Shown: piece after piece, positions 33,051-42,321 of the stretch
How positions within the stretch are numbered: the stretch's first letter is position 1
Layout of the letters: the number at the start of each line of letters is the position of its first letter
Assembly: GCA_938029215.1 (NCBI GenBank)
Contig: CALHFG010000014.1
Span: forward strand, 1-64,000
Reading direction: 5' to 3'
DNA length: 64,000 nt
Source: an uncultured Acidimicrobiales bacterium
GTDB taxonomy: Bacteria; Actinomycetota; Acidimicrobiia; Acidimicrobiales; SZUA-35
Notes under the pieces: generated by a model
Told to the model about the DNA's origin: nothing
Seen by the model: only the letters and a program-made list of their open reading frames with translations
Databases searched by the model: none
Made by a program: the position numbers and the translations under genes

Positions 33051-33650
33051 CTATCGGGCGTGACAACCTTGTAGATGGTCGTTGACGACTCCCATCGCCT
33101 GCATTGCGGCGTAGCACGTTGTTGGGCCAACAAACTTGAATCCGGCCTTCTTTAGCGCTTTGGAGAGCGCAATCGACTCGGGTGTCGTTGCAGGAATATC
33201 AGCCATCTGTGCGGGAATCTTGGGGTCAGTAGGAGCTGCGTCCCAGAAAAGCTGGCGTAGCGAGCCCCCAGACTCATGCAGAGTCAACAGCACCCGGGCG
33301 TTGTTGATCGTGGCCTCGATCTTCCCGCGGTGGCGGATGATTCGGGCGTCTTGGAGGAGGCGAAGCACATCGGATTCGTCCATTGCCGCGACCGCCGAGG
33401 GCTCAAAGTTGTGGAAGACCTCCCGAAACGCCGGTCGTTTCTTCAGGATCGTGAGCCAGCTGAGACCAGACTGGAACCCTTCGAGGCAGACCTTTTCGAA
33501 CAGTGTTCGCTCGTCGGTCACCGGGTCGCCCCATTCGTTGTCGTGGTAGTCCAGGTAGATGTCGGGCGAAGAACCCCAGGCACATCGAGGCAGCCCATCT
33601 GCACCGGTTACGAGATCGCTGCCATCATCGGACATGTCTTGATCGGCCAT
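33051..33650 (-). CDS. tag: DNA-3-methyladenine glycosylase I
   Basis: 199 aa. Start-proximal LPRCAWGSSPDIYLDYHDNE carries the Cys and His zinc ligands; WG, EGFQSGLSWLTILKKRPAF and the FVGPTTCYAAMQAMG block are Tag signatures, and VNDHLQGCHAR supplies the last two zinc ligands (His and Cys). It excises 3-methyladenine from DNA. The ATG has a TATCGT -10 box 6 nt upstream. Fourth base-excision glycosylase gene in this window. Confidence 0.95.
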   Translation of the reverse strand: MADQDMSDDGSDLVTGADGLPRCAWGSSPDIYLDYHDNEWGDPVTDERTLFEKVCLEGFQSGLSWLTILKKRPAFREVFHNFEPSAVAAMDESDVLRLLQDARIIRHRGKIEATINNARVLLTLHESGGSLRQLFWDAAPTDPKIPAQMADIPATTPESIALSKALKKAGFKFVGPTTCYAAMQAMGVVNDHLQGCHAR

Positions 33651-33656
33651 GTGTCG

Positions 33657-33662
33657 ACGATA
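33657..33662 (-). promoter_or_regulatory. -10 box TATCGT, leaderless-type start of tag
   Basis: Minus-strand TATCGT, then CGACAC, then the ATG at 33650. Confidence 0.5.
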
Positions 33663-33680
33663 GTGGCCTGGTGTGACGCG

Positions 33681-35249
33681 CTATTCGCAGACCGTTCCCG
33701 GGGGAGGCGTGCCTGGCACGATTCCGACTTCGATGGTGGGGGATGCCCCAACCGGCGGAGTGGGCGACAGGTCGGCTCCGGCGGGGACCGGGACCACCGG
33801 TGCCGACACCGCGTCGGCCTCAAGAGCGATCTCCCGGATGCCGGTGTAGTCGGTTCCGGTGGTGAGCGAGATGCCTTTGGCATCTGGGTCGGGCACAAAG
33901 GTAGGTGCGGTCTCGAGGAATCGAGCGATGCGTTCGGCTCCCAGTTCCATACCGGGCCCGTAGGTGATGAGGGTCTCGGCGGTGGTCGGACCGTTGTCGA
34001 TGAGGGCGATCTCAAACCCCTCGGCGCCCAAGGCTCGCTCCACCTCGCCGGCCTGGCCCGGAGTGCGGCTGCCGTTGAAGATCGACAGTCGCACCGCGGC
34101 CTCTTCGGCCACGATCGGTTCGGGCTCGATTCCTCGGAAGATGGCGAGCACGGGCTGAGCCTCTGCGGGCTGCATCGCAAGCACGGCTGCCCCGCCTGGG
34201 GTCCGGAACGGAACCGTGGGAAGAACGTGGGTCGTGATCGACTCGCCGCCGAGCCCGCGGAAGATTCGAGCTAGTTCGACCATGCGGTCGGTGGTGATAC
34301 CCGAATCGACGGTGAGGTTGTCGCCGGCCGCACCGAGCAGGCGGGCCATGGTGCCGACGTCGGTGATGTCGAGCGAGTTCGACGCGTGTTCGGCCATTCG
34401 CTCCAACAGGAACTTCTGACGGGTCGAGCGACCCAGGTCGCCGCTTCCGTCCTGACGCCAAGCCTGGCCGTCATAGAACTCGAGCTTGCGTGAACGAGCG
34501 AAGGCAAGGGCTTCGAATCCATCCAGCACGTGGCAGCCGGGCGTATCGATCTGTAGGCCCGAACCCGGGTCGCGGAGCGCCCGGTCGAACCACACCGGGA
34601 CACCACCCATGGCGTCAACGCCAGCCTGGAAGCCGACGAAGTTGATCTCGGCATAGTGGTGGATCTCGATCCCCAGCACGTTCTGGGCGGTGTTGATGAG
34701 CCGCTGCTGCCCGTCCTCGCCGTTGAATGCGCTGTTGATCCGGCCGTCGCGAGCCGTTCCGTCGATCGGCACCCATAGGTCCCGGGGCAGCGACATGAGA
34801 TCGACGAGGCCGGTGTCGGTATCCAATCGGGCCACCATGATCGTGTCGGTTCGCCGACCAATGACCTCTTCGCCGATGAAGACCTCCGAACCCTGGGAAC
34901 TTTCGGAGATTCCCTCTCGGGAGTCGCTGCCCACGATGAGCCAGTTGGTCTGGGCGGTGTTGGCAGGCGCCGCGGTGTTCACATCGGTCGAAATGGAATC
35001 GACCTGTCCTTGGACCCACACCAACGAGCCCGCCACAAAGAGCAAGAAAGCGACCGAGAGAAACCCGAGGGTGATCAGTAGTTCTTGCCGGTTGGTCCGT
35101 CGCGGCCGCTGGGTCTTGCCCTGCAGGTTGCGGCGACCCTTGCGGACGGGGCGTTCATCGGACCGATGAGTGGTCCGGTCGGCATGGATGGTGAGCTCGT
35201 CTGGCGCCGACGTCTCGGACGTTTCGGTATCGGAGTGCGTAAGGGCCAT
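33681..35249 (-). CDS. LytR-CpsA-Psr (LCP) family glycopolymer ligase with LytR_C domain
   Basis: 522 aa. A cytoplasmic N-terminus of about 65 basic residues precedes one membrane helix (LLITLGFLSVAFLLFVAGSL). The LCP core follows: LIVGSDSREGISESSQGSEV, RRTDTIMVARLDTDTGLVDL, MSLPRDLWVPIDG, and ALAFARSRKLEFYDGQAWRQ with the conserved Arg. A C-terminal LytR_C domain lies near 390-460 (VRLSIFNGSRTPGQAGEVE). It transfers undecaprenyl-linked glycopolymers to the wall. It sits beside the polysaccharide region and faces away from it. Confidence 0.93.
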   Translation of the reverse strand: MALTHSDTETSETSAPDELTIHADRTTHRSDERPVRKGRRNLQGKTQRPRRTNRQELLITLGFLSVAFLLFVAGSLVWVQGQVDSISTDVNTAAPANTAQTNWLIVGSDSREGISESSQGSEVFIGEEVIGRRTDTIMVARLDTDTGLVDLMSLPRDLWVPIDGTARDGRINSAFNGEDGQQRLINTAQNVLGIEIHHYAEINFVGFQAGVDAMGGVPVWFDRALRDPGSGLQIDTPGCHVLDGFEALAFARSRKLEFYDGQAWRQDGSGDLGRSTRQKFLLERMAEHASNSLDITDVGTMARLLGAAGDNLTVDSGITTDRMVELARIFRGLGGESITTHVLPTVPFRTPGGAAVLAMQPAEAQPVLAIFRGIEPEPIVAEEAAVRLSIFNGSRTPGQAGEVERALGAEGFEIALIDNGPTTAETLITYGPGMELGAERIARFLETAPTFVPDPDAKGISLTTGTDYTGIREIALEADAVSAPVVPVPAGADLSPTPPVGASPTIEVGIVPGTPPPGTVCE

Positions 35250-35509
35250 GGCGGGTCAAAGACTAGTTTCCCGGTTCGCTTCGTTGGTGGAGGGCCCGGG
35301 GTCTCGCGACCTTTTTCAGCCCGGGTCGTCCGACCTAGGTCCAACATGAATTCGCTTACAGCGCTGTTGGGCAGGTCGATGACATCATGTACAGGTGCCG
35401 AGTTGTGGTGCCGATGACACGTTGACACCCCTACTCGACTCAATTTCCTGCACACGGCTCCGGTCGTGCGCTCTGAACTTCGAACACCTGTCCCTGAAAG
35501 GGAACCGCA

Positions 35510-37171
35510 GTGACATCCCCCACCCAATCAGATGCAGTCGTCGGGCTAGACGATTCTGTCACCGTGCTGCGAAGGCACTGGAAGCTGATCGCGCTCTGCG
35601 CCCTCGCCGGACTTGCGCTTGGTCTGGCCAGCTTGACCCAGCGCACCCAGACGTTCGTCTCAGACTCTCTCGTCGAAGTTCGGCCCCTGATCAGCCAAGG
35701 CGACTCGCCGAACCTCGACGCGGCTCGCCAGGTAAACCCCGAAACCGAACAGTCGATCGCGTCATCCCAGCGCGTTGTGGAGCGCGCCCTTGCTCTGCTC
35801 GACGCCTCTGAGCAGTTGGGAAACCCCGACCTCGATGACCTTGAGGTCGAGACGATGGCTACCGAGCTGGTCGGTTCGGTCGATGGAGACGTCGCCCGCC
35901 GGGTACAGAATCAGATCGAAGTGACCTTCGAGCAAAACTCACTGGTGCTCCAGATCGAGGCCACCGCGGGCCGCAGCGAGCGTGCTCAGGAGCTGGCCCA
36001 GTCGGTCGCCCACGCCTACCTCGACTTTCGGGTTGACGCTGCGACCGGTGCGACCAACGAAGCGCGTCAGCGGCTTCTCGACCGAGAGCAAGAGTTGCTC
36101 GACGAGCTGGACACCATCGCCGCAAAGATCGAGGTCCTCGAACAGGGCCTCATCGATAGCGCCGAACTCATCGACCCCGAGGATCCAACCTCGTTCCGTG
36201 AGCAGGTCCGACCGTCGGAGCTTCGGAGTCTCGAACTCTCCGAGGTCTCAAAACGACAGAACCTTGAAGGCATCGGTAGTCGCCTGGCCAACATCGACTC
36301 CATCACCATCAACGCCGGTGAGATTCTCGATGACGCCGAGGTCCCCTTGAATCCCAGCGGTATTCCTGCCCCTGTGGCCCCGGTCGCCGGACTCCTGCTC
36401 GGCCTCGGTTTGGGTGTCGGTTTTGCCTTCATCCAGGATCGTTCCGACGCCACCATCCGCCAGCCGATGAAGGAACTGCCCCAGATCGGCAGCGACATCC
36501 TTGGCTTCAGCCCATCCGTCAACCACATCGCCGTGACAGAAGGCTCCGAGGCCAGGGTCGACGAGGCCTATCGCCGAACTCAGGCTGGCCTGTTGTTCAA
36601 GATGGACCGAGAGGACCGTCAGGTAGTCCTCGTGACCGGCACCACCGAAGCCGGTGGGTCCGATACCGCCGCCATCGCGGCAGCCAACCTCGCAGTTGCC
36701 GCGGCCCGAGTCGGTCGCAAGACGCTCTTGGTATTGTCGGACCTGCGTGATCCGGTTGTGCATCCTCGCTTCAAGGTCGACAACAGCCAGGGTCTCGCCG
36801 AGGTCATCAACGGCAAGGCGAGCCTTAGCGAGGTCTCTCAGCAACTGGCAGAACTGACCGCCATGCACGTGCTGCCTCCTGGAACCGACATCGGCTCGCC
36901 CACCCGGTTGCTCCAGAGCAGCAACATGGGACGACTGCTCGACAACGCCCGCAGTGGTTTCGACCTCGTCGTCGTTCAGGCCCCGACGCTTACCGACTAC
37001 GCCGATGCGGTCGTGCTCGGACCGCTGTGTGACACCGCCGTTCTTGTGGTCGAACCCGACAAGAGCCTGCGTACCGACGTGGAATCGTCACTTCGTCAGC
37101 TGAAGGCAGTGGGCCTCGACGTCTCCGGATCGATCGTGGCCGACACCGTCGGTTCTCGCTCGCGCAAATAA
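35510..37171 (+). CDS. Wzz / BY-kinase-like chain-length regulator with degenerate ATP site
   Basis: 553 aa, GTG start with a GAAAGGG Shine-Dalgarno. First membrane helix WKLIALCALAGLALGLASL (about 24-43), a long coiled extracytoplasmic part including RQRLLDREQELLDELDTIAA, second helix VAGLLLGLGLGVGFAFIQD (about 288-306). The C-terminal domain has the CpsD/BY-kinase fold, but the Walker A position reads TGTTEAGGSDTAA near 373 with no Lys; the Walker A' Asp is kept (LLVLSDLRDP). No Tyr-rich tail exists. So it regulates polymer length but is unlikely to phosphorylate. Confidence 0.85.
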   Translation: MTSPTQSDAVVGLDDSVTVLRRHWKLIALCALAGLALGLASLTQRTQTFVSDSLVEVRPLISQGDSPNLDAARQVNPETEQSIASSQRVVERALALLDASEQLGNPDLDDLEVETMATELVGSVDGDVARRVQNQIEVTFEQNSLVLQIEATAGRSERAQELAQSVAHAYLDFRVDAATGATNEARQRLLDREQELLDELDTIAAKIEVLEQGLIDSAELIDPEDPTSFREQVRPSELRSLELSEVSKRQNLEGIGSRLANIDSITINAGEILDDAEVPLNPSGIPAPVAPVAGLLLGLGLGVGFAFIQDRSDATIRQPMKELPQIGSDILGFSPSVNHIAVTEGSEARVDEAYRRTQAGLLFKMDREDRQVVLVTGTTEAGGSDTAAIAAANLAVAAARVGRKTLLVLSDLRDPVVHPRFKVDNSQGLAEVINGKASLSEVSQQLAELTAMHVLPPGTDIGSPTRLLQSSNMGRLLDNARSGFDLVVVQAPTLTDYADAVVLGPLCDTAVLVVEPDKSLRTDVESSLRQLKAVGLDVSGSIVADTVGSRSRK

Positions 37172-37189
37172 GCCTGAGATACTGAAGCT

Positions 37190-38476
37190 ATGGCGTTGGC
37201 GGAGCGAGTAGGCGAAGGGACGGGCGAACCCTTTGTTGAGCGACGCCGAAACCGAGTGCAGCGACAGGTTCTGCCCGACTGGCCAATCAGGGCTGCCTTC
37301 ACCCTCATACCGATCTATTTCCTGACCGGCCTGGCCGGATTCATGTGGGTGATCTTGGCGATCCCCATGCTGGCCGCCCTGTTCCAGAAGAAAGATCTGG
37401 TTACCTTCCGAGGCACATCGTGGTGGTTCTTTTTCATGGGCGCCGCCTTTCTGTCAGGGCTCAACCTCGACAGCGCCGGTCGAATCGCCGGATGGATGCT
37501 CCGCATGGGCTACTTCGTGGCAGCCATCATCTTTGGTCTCTACATGCTCAACGGGGGTCGAACCCTCACCAAATGGACGATCATCCGTTCGCTCACGTGG
37601 CTCTGGGTTGCCACTGTCGTGGGCGGCTATCTCGCTTTCGCCATGGGGACGTTCAGCTACGCATCACCGATGGCCTACATCATGCCTGGCGCGTTGCTGG
37701 AGAACGATCTGATCAAGACCTTGGTGACGCCCGGCTTCGCCGATGTTCAGGACATCATCGGGGTTGAACTGCCGCGGCCGAAGGCACCCTTCCCGTACAC
37801 CAACACCTGGGGATCGATGTTGGCCCTCCTTACGCCGTTCGCGCTGATCGCCGTGTCGGACAATCGGGTAGGGATCTCCCGCCAACTGGTTCGTTTCATG
37901 CTCGCCGCCTCGGTGATCCCGGCGGTCGTCTCACTCAATCGGGGCCTGTGGCTCTCGCTTGGAATCGGCATTGCATACGTGGCAATCCGCCTCGGCCTCC
38001 TGGGGAGCGGCGGTCTCCTCATGCGGTTGTTCTTCGCGGTCTTCCTCCTCGTTCTGGCGCTGTTCGTGACCCCGCTAGGCGACCTGATCGTGACTCGGAT
38101 AGACACCGGACATTCCAACGAAGGTCGTACCGAACTGGTGCAGACCGCGTTGGAGGGCACTGCGGAGCGACCCCTGCTCGGCTGGGGTGCTCCTCGGCCA
38201 AACCGTGATGGTCTACCTCCCAAGGGAACACACGGCCAGATGTGGTACCTGCTCTTCTCCCACGGAATCCTGGGTGCGGTCGGCTACTGCGGCTTCTTCG
38301 CCTCGGTCGGTTTGAGGACGTGGAAGCAGAAGTCGGTGCCCGGCCTCTGGTCTCACGCGGTGCTCATCATTGGAGCGGTGCAAATGTTCTTCTATCTCAC
38401 GATGCCCAATCAGCTCTTCGTGATGATGGCCGCGTGCGCACTGGCCGTCAGGTTCCAGTCCGACGCGCTGGAATAG
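37190..38476 (+). CDS. O-antigen ligase/polymerase family membrane protein (Wzy-like)
   Basis: 428 aa with about ten to eleven membrane helices (for example AAFTLIPIYFLTGLAGFMWV and LLMRLFFAVFLLVLALFVTP). The Wzy_C-type loop GHSNEGRTELVQTALEGTAE followed by PLLGWGAP and a late HGQMWYLLFSHGILGAVGYC matches the O-antigen polymerase/ligase superfamily. It acts in the membrane on a lipid-linked glycan. 18 bp downstream of the chain-length gene, same direction; convergent with the next gene. Confidence 0.87.
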   Translation: MALAERVGEGTGEPFVERRRNRVQRQVLPDWPIRAAFTLIPIYFLTGLAGFMWVILAIPMLAALFQKKDLVTFRGTSWWFFFMGAAFLSGLNLDSAGRIAGWMLRMGYFVAAIIFGLYMLNGGRTLTKWTIIRSLTWLWVATVVGGYLAFAMGTFSYASPMAYIMPGALLENDLIKTLVTPGFADVQDIIGVELPRPKAPFPYTNTWGSMLALLTPFALIAVSDNRVGISRQLVRFMLAASVIPAVVSLNRGLWLSLGIGIAYVAIRLGLLGSGGLLMRLFFAVFLLVLALFVTPLGDLIVTRIDTGHSNEGRTELVQTALEGTAERPLLGWGAPRPNRDGLPPKGTHGQMWYLLFSHGILGAVGYCGFFASVGLRTWKQKSVPGLWSHAVLIIGAVQMFFYLTMPNQLFVMMAACALAVRFQSDALE

Positions 38477-38480
38477 ACAG

Positions 38481-39446
38481 CTAGCTTCGCGCCCTGGGCG
38501 TGGCCGGGTTGGCCATATTCGGCTGGATATCGAAGGCCTCGATGTCTGTCCATGTGCCAACGTCAGCCCAGCTGCTGCGGACCTCGTCGATAGCGATGAG
38601 CAGGGTGCGCTGTGAGTAAACGTCGTGAGCGTTGGCAGGCTGGATCGACCCCCGACCGGTGAGTTGTAGCAGTCTGCCGGTTTCGAAGTCGACACTCGAA
38701 AGACCAACACGGTCATCGAGTTGAAGGTTTCCAAGTGTCTGAAACATGCCATTGCCCATGTAGTCGGGCATCGTGATGGTGTTGTCGTCGACGACGCTAA
38801 CAAACCCTGCGGGCCCGCCGCGGTGGGTGGCGTCTGCGCCGAAGCGGTCGCTATGGCTCGCGAGGAATGTGGTGTCGGTTGAGCCAAGTTGGGCTTTGTC
38901 GTCAGCCGACAGTCCGGCGCGGGCGGCGAACTCGACATTGCGACGTTGGGTGGTCGAAGGCTCGACGTCGTTCGATCGCTTGAATATGTATTTGTTGCAA
39001 ATGCCAAAGTTTCGATGCATCCGGTATTCGAAGGTTCCGGAGTTGTCGGTCGTCGCTCGGCCCAGAGACTTGGCTCGTCGACGACGCGACGGGTCGAAAT
39101 AGAGAACCCCCATCTCGCCGTTCGACCGCACGTTGTCATGCAGCGGATCGCCGGCAATCGGCTGAGGCTTCACTCGAACGGTCGTGTCGTCTTGCACGGT
39201 GAACAACTCTCCGGCGGGACCGAAGAGTGGTGACGCCCAGGGTCGGCCGCCGTCGTCGATCGAGGCCGCCACCGAAAACGTTCGAGCGCCAACGAACCGG
39301 ACCTCGATGGGGCTGAGCGCTGGACGAAACGCTTCTTCGACACCGCGGTCGAACGCAGCGGTGTCGATCCCGACCGAGGCTTGAATCTGGGCTTCGCCTT
39401 CGTGGAAATTGCGAAACTGATTCTTGGGCGAACTCTCGAGGTTCAT
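38481..39446 (-). CDS. Pyridoxamine 5'-phosphate oxidase-like protein, long form
   Basis: 321 aa. Two split-barrel halves: RTFSVAASIDDGGRPWASPL with FGPAGELFTVQDD, and from about 190 FLASHSDRFGADATHRGGPA with GFVSVVDDNTITMPDYMGNG. The latter resembles the flavin-binding motif of the 210-aa PNPOx-like protein at 388-1020 (GGPxGFxxVVD). It probably binds a flavin; the substrate is unknown. It interrupts the polysaccharide gene block and has no apparent link to it. Confidence 0.8.
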   Translation of the reverse strand: MNLESSPKNQFRNFHEGEAQIQASVGIDTAAFDRGVEEAFRPALSPIEVRFVGARTFSVAASIDDGGRPWASPLFGPAGELFTVQDDTTVRVKPQPIAGDPLHDNVRSNGEMGVLYFDPSRRRRAKSLGRATTDNSGTFEYRMHRNFGICNKYIFKRSNDVEPSTTQRRNVEFAARAGLSADDKAQLGSTDTTFLASHSDRFGADATHRGGPAGFVSVVDDNTITMPDYMGNGMFQTLGNLQLDDRVGLSSVDFETGRLLQLTGRGSIQPANAHDVYSQRTLLIAIDEVRSSWADVGTWTDIEAFDIQPNMANPATPRARS

Positions 39447-39513
39447 CTCTTCTCGATTCCAGTCGAAGGTTGGGTTTAGGTGCCAACACCGTCCGGTGAG
39501 GAGAGATTCCCAG

Positions 39514-40977
39514 CTACGTGGCGAAGTCGGAAAGGCCGAGGTCGTTGCGCTTCAACACCACGCCGCCCAGCCCGATTACTGCACCCACGGCGAGGGTAAT
39601 GATCAGGCCCACGTTGTTGTTCGGAGTTGCCAGGCCGATGGGCACGATGGCTAGCACGGCGATTACTGCTGCGGTCACGGCGGGCCGAGCAAACGACGTG
39701 ACCCCGTACCAATCGTTGGAGAAGTAGGTGTTGACCAGGTTCTTGCCGCCGAGGCTGATCGCCCAGGCGATGGCGGCGCCGGTGAGCCCGAGCCAGCTGC
39801 CGAGCACCAGAATCAAGACGACGTCGGTGATCAGTGATCCCGCTGTCACTTTCATCGTGGTCTTCGAGTGACCCCGCATCAGGAGATGCAGCTCCACCGG
39901 TCCGGTCAGAACGTTGACAACCATTCCGATGACGAGGAAGGAAAGCAGCCGGGAATCAGGAATCAGCTCGGAGTTGAGCAGCCCAGCGAGCGGCACGGTC
40001 TTGATGCCGACGATGAGCAGATAGGGGAGGGTCGCAAGGATCATCCAGCCGGCTGCTTTGTGGAACAGTTTGAGAACCTGCTCTTCTTTGCCAGCATTGA
40101 CGGCTTTGCGAATGTTGGGCGACACCGCTTGAGAAATTGCGTACCCAATGAAGTTTCCAGCCGTGGCGAAGCGGCTGAGGCTGCCATAGACGCCAGCGGC
40201 TGCGGTTCCGAGCACGGCACCGATGACGAGCTGGTCGCCTCGTTCCAGTGCGATCTGAAGCGAGTTGGACACCGCATTGGGTCGAACAAAGGACCAGTAC
40301 TCCTTGGACTCGACCGCTCCCGCTCCCGTCGTTTGCATGCCGCCCAGGTATGCAACGGCGCCGGCGGCTGCAAAGGCAGCCAACACCACCGGGATACCCC
40401 AGGCGATCGCGATGTTCTGCGGTGTCAGGCTGTCGGTGATGGCGAGGATCACGAGACCGGCGATCTGCAAGGCGGGTCGGCCGACCTGTTGGATGACCGT
40501 CGTTGGCGTCACCGTCCCGAGACCGCGGGTAGCCCCAAGAAAGCCGGCGGTGAGACTCCAAGCTGGGATCGTTGGTGCAAGTAACTTCAGGACCGCCGTG
40601 GTCTCATCGGGAAGCGCGCCGCCGAACAACTGGCCCAACGGTCCGCTGAAGGCGAACACGGCGAGAGCGGCCAGGAACGACGCCAGAGCAACCGGACCGA
40701 GCGCAACCCGAAGCAGAGCCCGCGGGTCGGGCCTGTCATCGGTCAGAACCCGAGGCATGAAGTACACGAGGCCCACCTGGGTGCCGAACGCCATCGACGT
40801 GCCAATGATGGAGACCAGGGCTGTCGTATTGAAGAAGACGCCAGCGACATCGAGGCCGTCGGGGAGGTTGACAAGTTTGGCGATACCGAAGGTGGCCACC
40901 ATCGTGGTGGCAGCACCAACGAGGGCCAGGCCGGAAGCGAAGAGGCTCGATTGATTCCGGCCAACGCTTTTGGTCAA
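39514..40977 (-). CDS. Wzx-like polysaccharide flippase (MOP superfamily)
   Basis: 487 aa from TTG 40977. Fourteen or so membrane helices, starting SLFASGLALVGAATTMVATF and ending VGLIITLAVGAVIGLGGVVL. The pattern of paired helices with ALERGDQLVIGAVLGTAAAG is that of the polysaccharide transporter family. It flips lipid-linked oligosaccharide. The TTG start overlaps the stop of the APH-like gene (TTGA). A longer open frame upstream lies inside that gene and is not credible. Confidence 0.85.
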   Translation of the reverse strand: MTKSVGRNQSSLFASGLALVGAATTMVATFGIAKLVNLPDGLDVAGVFFNTTALVSIIGTSMAFGTQVGLVYFMPRVLTDDRPDPRALLRVALGPVALASFLAALAVFAFSGPLGQLFGGALPDETTAVLKLLAPTIPAWSLTAGFLGATRGLGTVTPTTVIQQVGRPALQIAGLVILAITDSLTPQNIAIAWGIPVVLAAFAAAGAVAYLGGMQTTGAGAVESKEYWSFVRPNAVSNSLQIALERGDQLVIGAVLGTAAAGVYGSLSRFATAGNFIGYAISQAVSPNIRKAVNAGKEEQVLKLFHKAAGWMILATLPYLLIVGIKTVPLAGLLNSELIPDSRLLSFLVIGMVVNVLTGPVELHLLMRGHSKTTMKVTAGSLITDVVLILVLGSWLGLTGAAIAWAISLGGKNLVNTYFSNDWYGVTSFARPAVTAAVIAVLAIVPIGLATPNNNVGLIITLAVGAVIGLGGVVLKRNDLGLSDFAT

Positions 40978-42128
40978 GGAAGTAGACCTTCGATGGCGGC
41001 GGTCAGCGGTGCCCGGTATCCAGACATGGCGCCCGACCAGCCTTGACCTGACAGTTGGCTTTCGCGGATGGCGACATCGGCGAGATAGATCGCAAGCTCG
41101 CCGGCTGTTGACGGTCCCTGAAGTTCCTGTTCCACGAACGAACCGACAGCTGCCTCGGCTGATATCGAGGTCGTTCGACGAATCGCTTCGAACCGAAGGT
41201 GGCGGCGATCCTGTCCGATGGGCCGGTCGAGCCCGGCGAACTCCCAGTCGATCACGCCGACGCCAACGTTGTTGGAAATCAAATTCCATGGGTTGAGGTC
41301 GCCATGCCACAGCCCGACTTCAACCTCGGTTTCACCAAACCGCTCGGGAACGAGGGAGACGGCAGATTCCAGACTGGTCTCCAACCGGTCGGTTCTTTCA
41401 CCGAAGTGTGGGTCGGTAAGCCATTGCAGGTCCGAAACCACCGTGGTGCGGTGGCCGACGGCTCGTCCCATCTGGTCTATCTGCTCGGGCAACAATGGTT
41501 TGGGGCGAGCCCAGTCGTGACTTTGCATGGCGGAGGTCACGGCGATCAGTTGGTCTGGCCGCTCGATGAGGCGCATGGGAGCTGGGGTGAGAATGGGCCG
41601 AGGAAGACGCCCGTCGACAAGTTGAAGGATCGAAAACTCGTTGCGAGTGAGCTCCATGGTGAATCGAGACCAGCCAACCTTGGCAAAGCCGGCAATTTCG
41701 CCGGTGCCACGAATCATCATGACCACCGGCTTTCGGTTGCGCCGGGGTGGGCCGGCGCCGATGGAGATCTGCAGTGTCGGGTCACCGATGAGCTGTTGGA
41801 GATCCAGCAACACCCTGGTCATCGGAAAGTCGATGCGTTCGCCGGTGAGGCGGGGGAGCAGGCCAAGTCGCCCGATCGTTCGACCCGCGGTGGTGAGCGC
41901 TCGCGCCCGCGGTCCCCGGTCATCGTGAGCCCGGCGAAGGGCCGCCTCGGTTGCGGCGTTGGTGCCCAGAGGCAACAAAAGCTCGGGCTCAGCTGCGCTC
42001 GGCCGGGCCAACATGGGCTGGGTCGGCCCGTCGACGATGCCGCCCATGGCGCGAACCAACCAGTCGTAGCTGGACTCGGTGCTCGGCTGGTCCGAAGACT
42101 CGTTGTCGGGTTGGGTGCTGTCGCTCAT
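40974..42128 (-). CDS. Aminoglycoside phosphotransferase/choline-kinase-like protein
   Basis: 384 aa. The kinase motifs are at the C-terminal half: catalytic loop GLWHGDLNPWNLIS (HGDxxPWN) and metal-binding VGVIDWEFAGLDRPIG. A less clear ATP-Lys region is VVMMIRGTGEIAGFAKVGWS. It probably phosphorylates a small molecule or a sugar; coupling to the flippase (4-bp overlap) suggests a glycan precursor. Start set at ATG 42128; upstream frame has no support. Confidence 0.78.
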   Translation of the reverse strand: MSDSTQPDNESSDQPSTESSYDWLVRAMGGIVDGPTQPMLARPSAAEPELLLPLGTNAATEAALRRAHDDRGPRARALTTAGRTIGRLGLLPRLTGERIDFPMTRVLLDLQQLIGDPTLQISIGAGPPRRNRKPVVMMIRGTGEIAGFAKVGWSRFTMELTRNEFSILQLVDGRLPRPILTPAPMRLIERPDQLIAVTSAMQSHDWARPKPLLPEQIDQMGRAVGHRTTVVSDLQWLTDPHFGERTDRLETSLESAVSLVPERFGETEVEVGLWHGDLNPWNLISNNVGVGVIDWEFAGLDRPIGQDRRHLRFEAIRRTTSISAEAAVGSFVEQELQGPSTAGELAIYLADVAIRESQLSGQGWSGAMSGYRAPLTAAIEGLLP

Positions 42129-42321
42129 TGGAACCTGTTGCAAGAGTACGGGGGCCGCCCGCGAATGCGGGAGAGGAGAATTGACTTTAAGAGTGGACCA
42201 AGAGGCCCCTACGCGATGGATTCTCGCTTGGCACACTAGTAGTTCCAGTCATACCAATAACCGGAGGCCAGAGCGCCTACGGTTGAGCGGCACGGTTTGA
42301 CGGATTAAGGATTCGGCACGT

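Noticed and set aside
33276-34274. 332-codon open frame on the plus strand
   Set aside because: It lies opposite tag and the LCP gene, has low-complexity G/R-rich content and no motif.
41199-42239. 346-codon open frame on the plus strand
   Set aside because: Antisense to the APH-like kinase gene, whose HGDLNPWN and VIDWE motifs are convincing.
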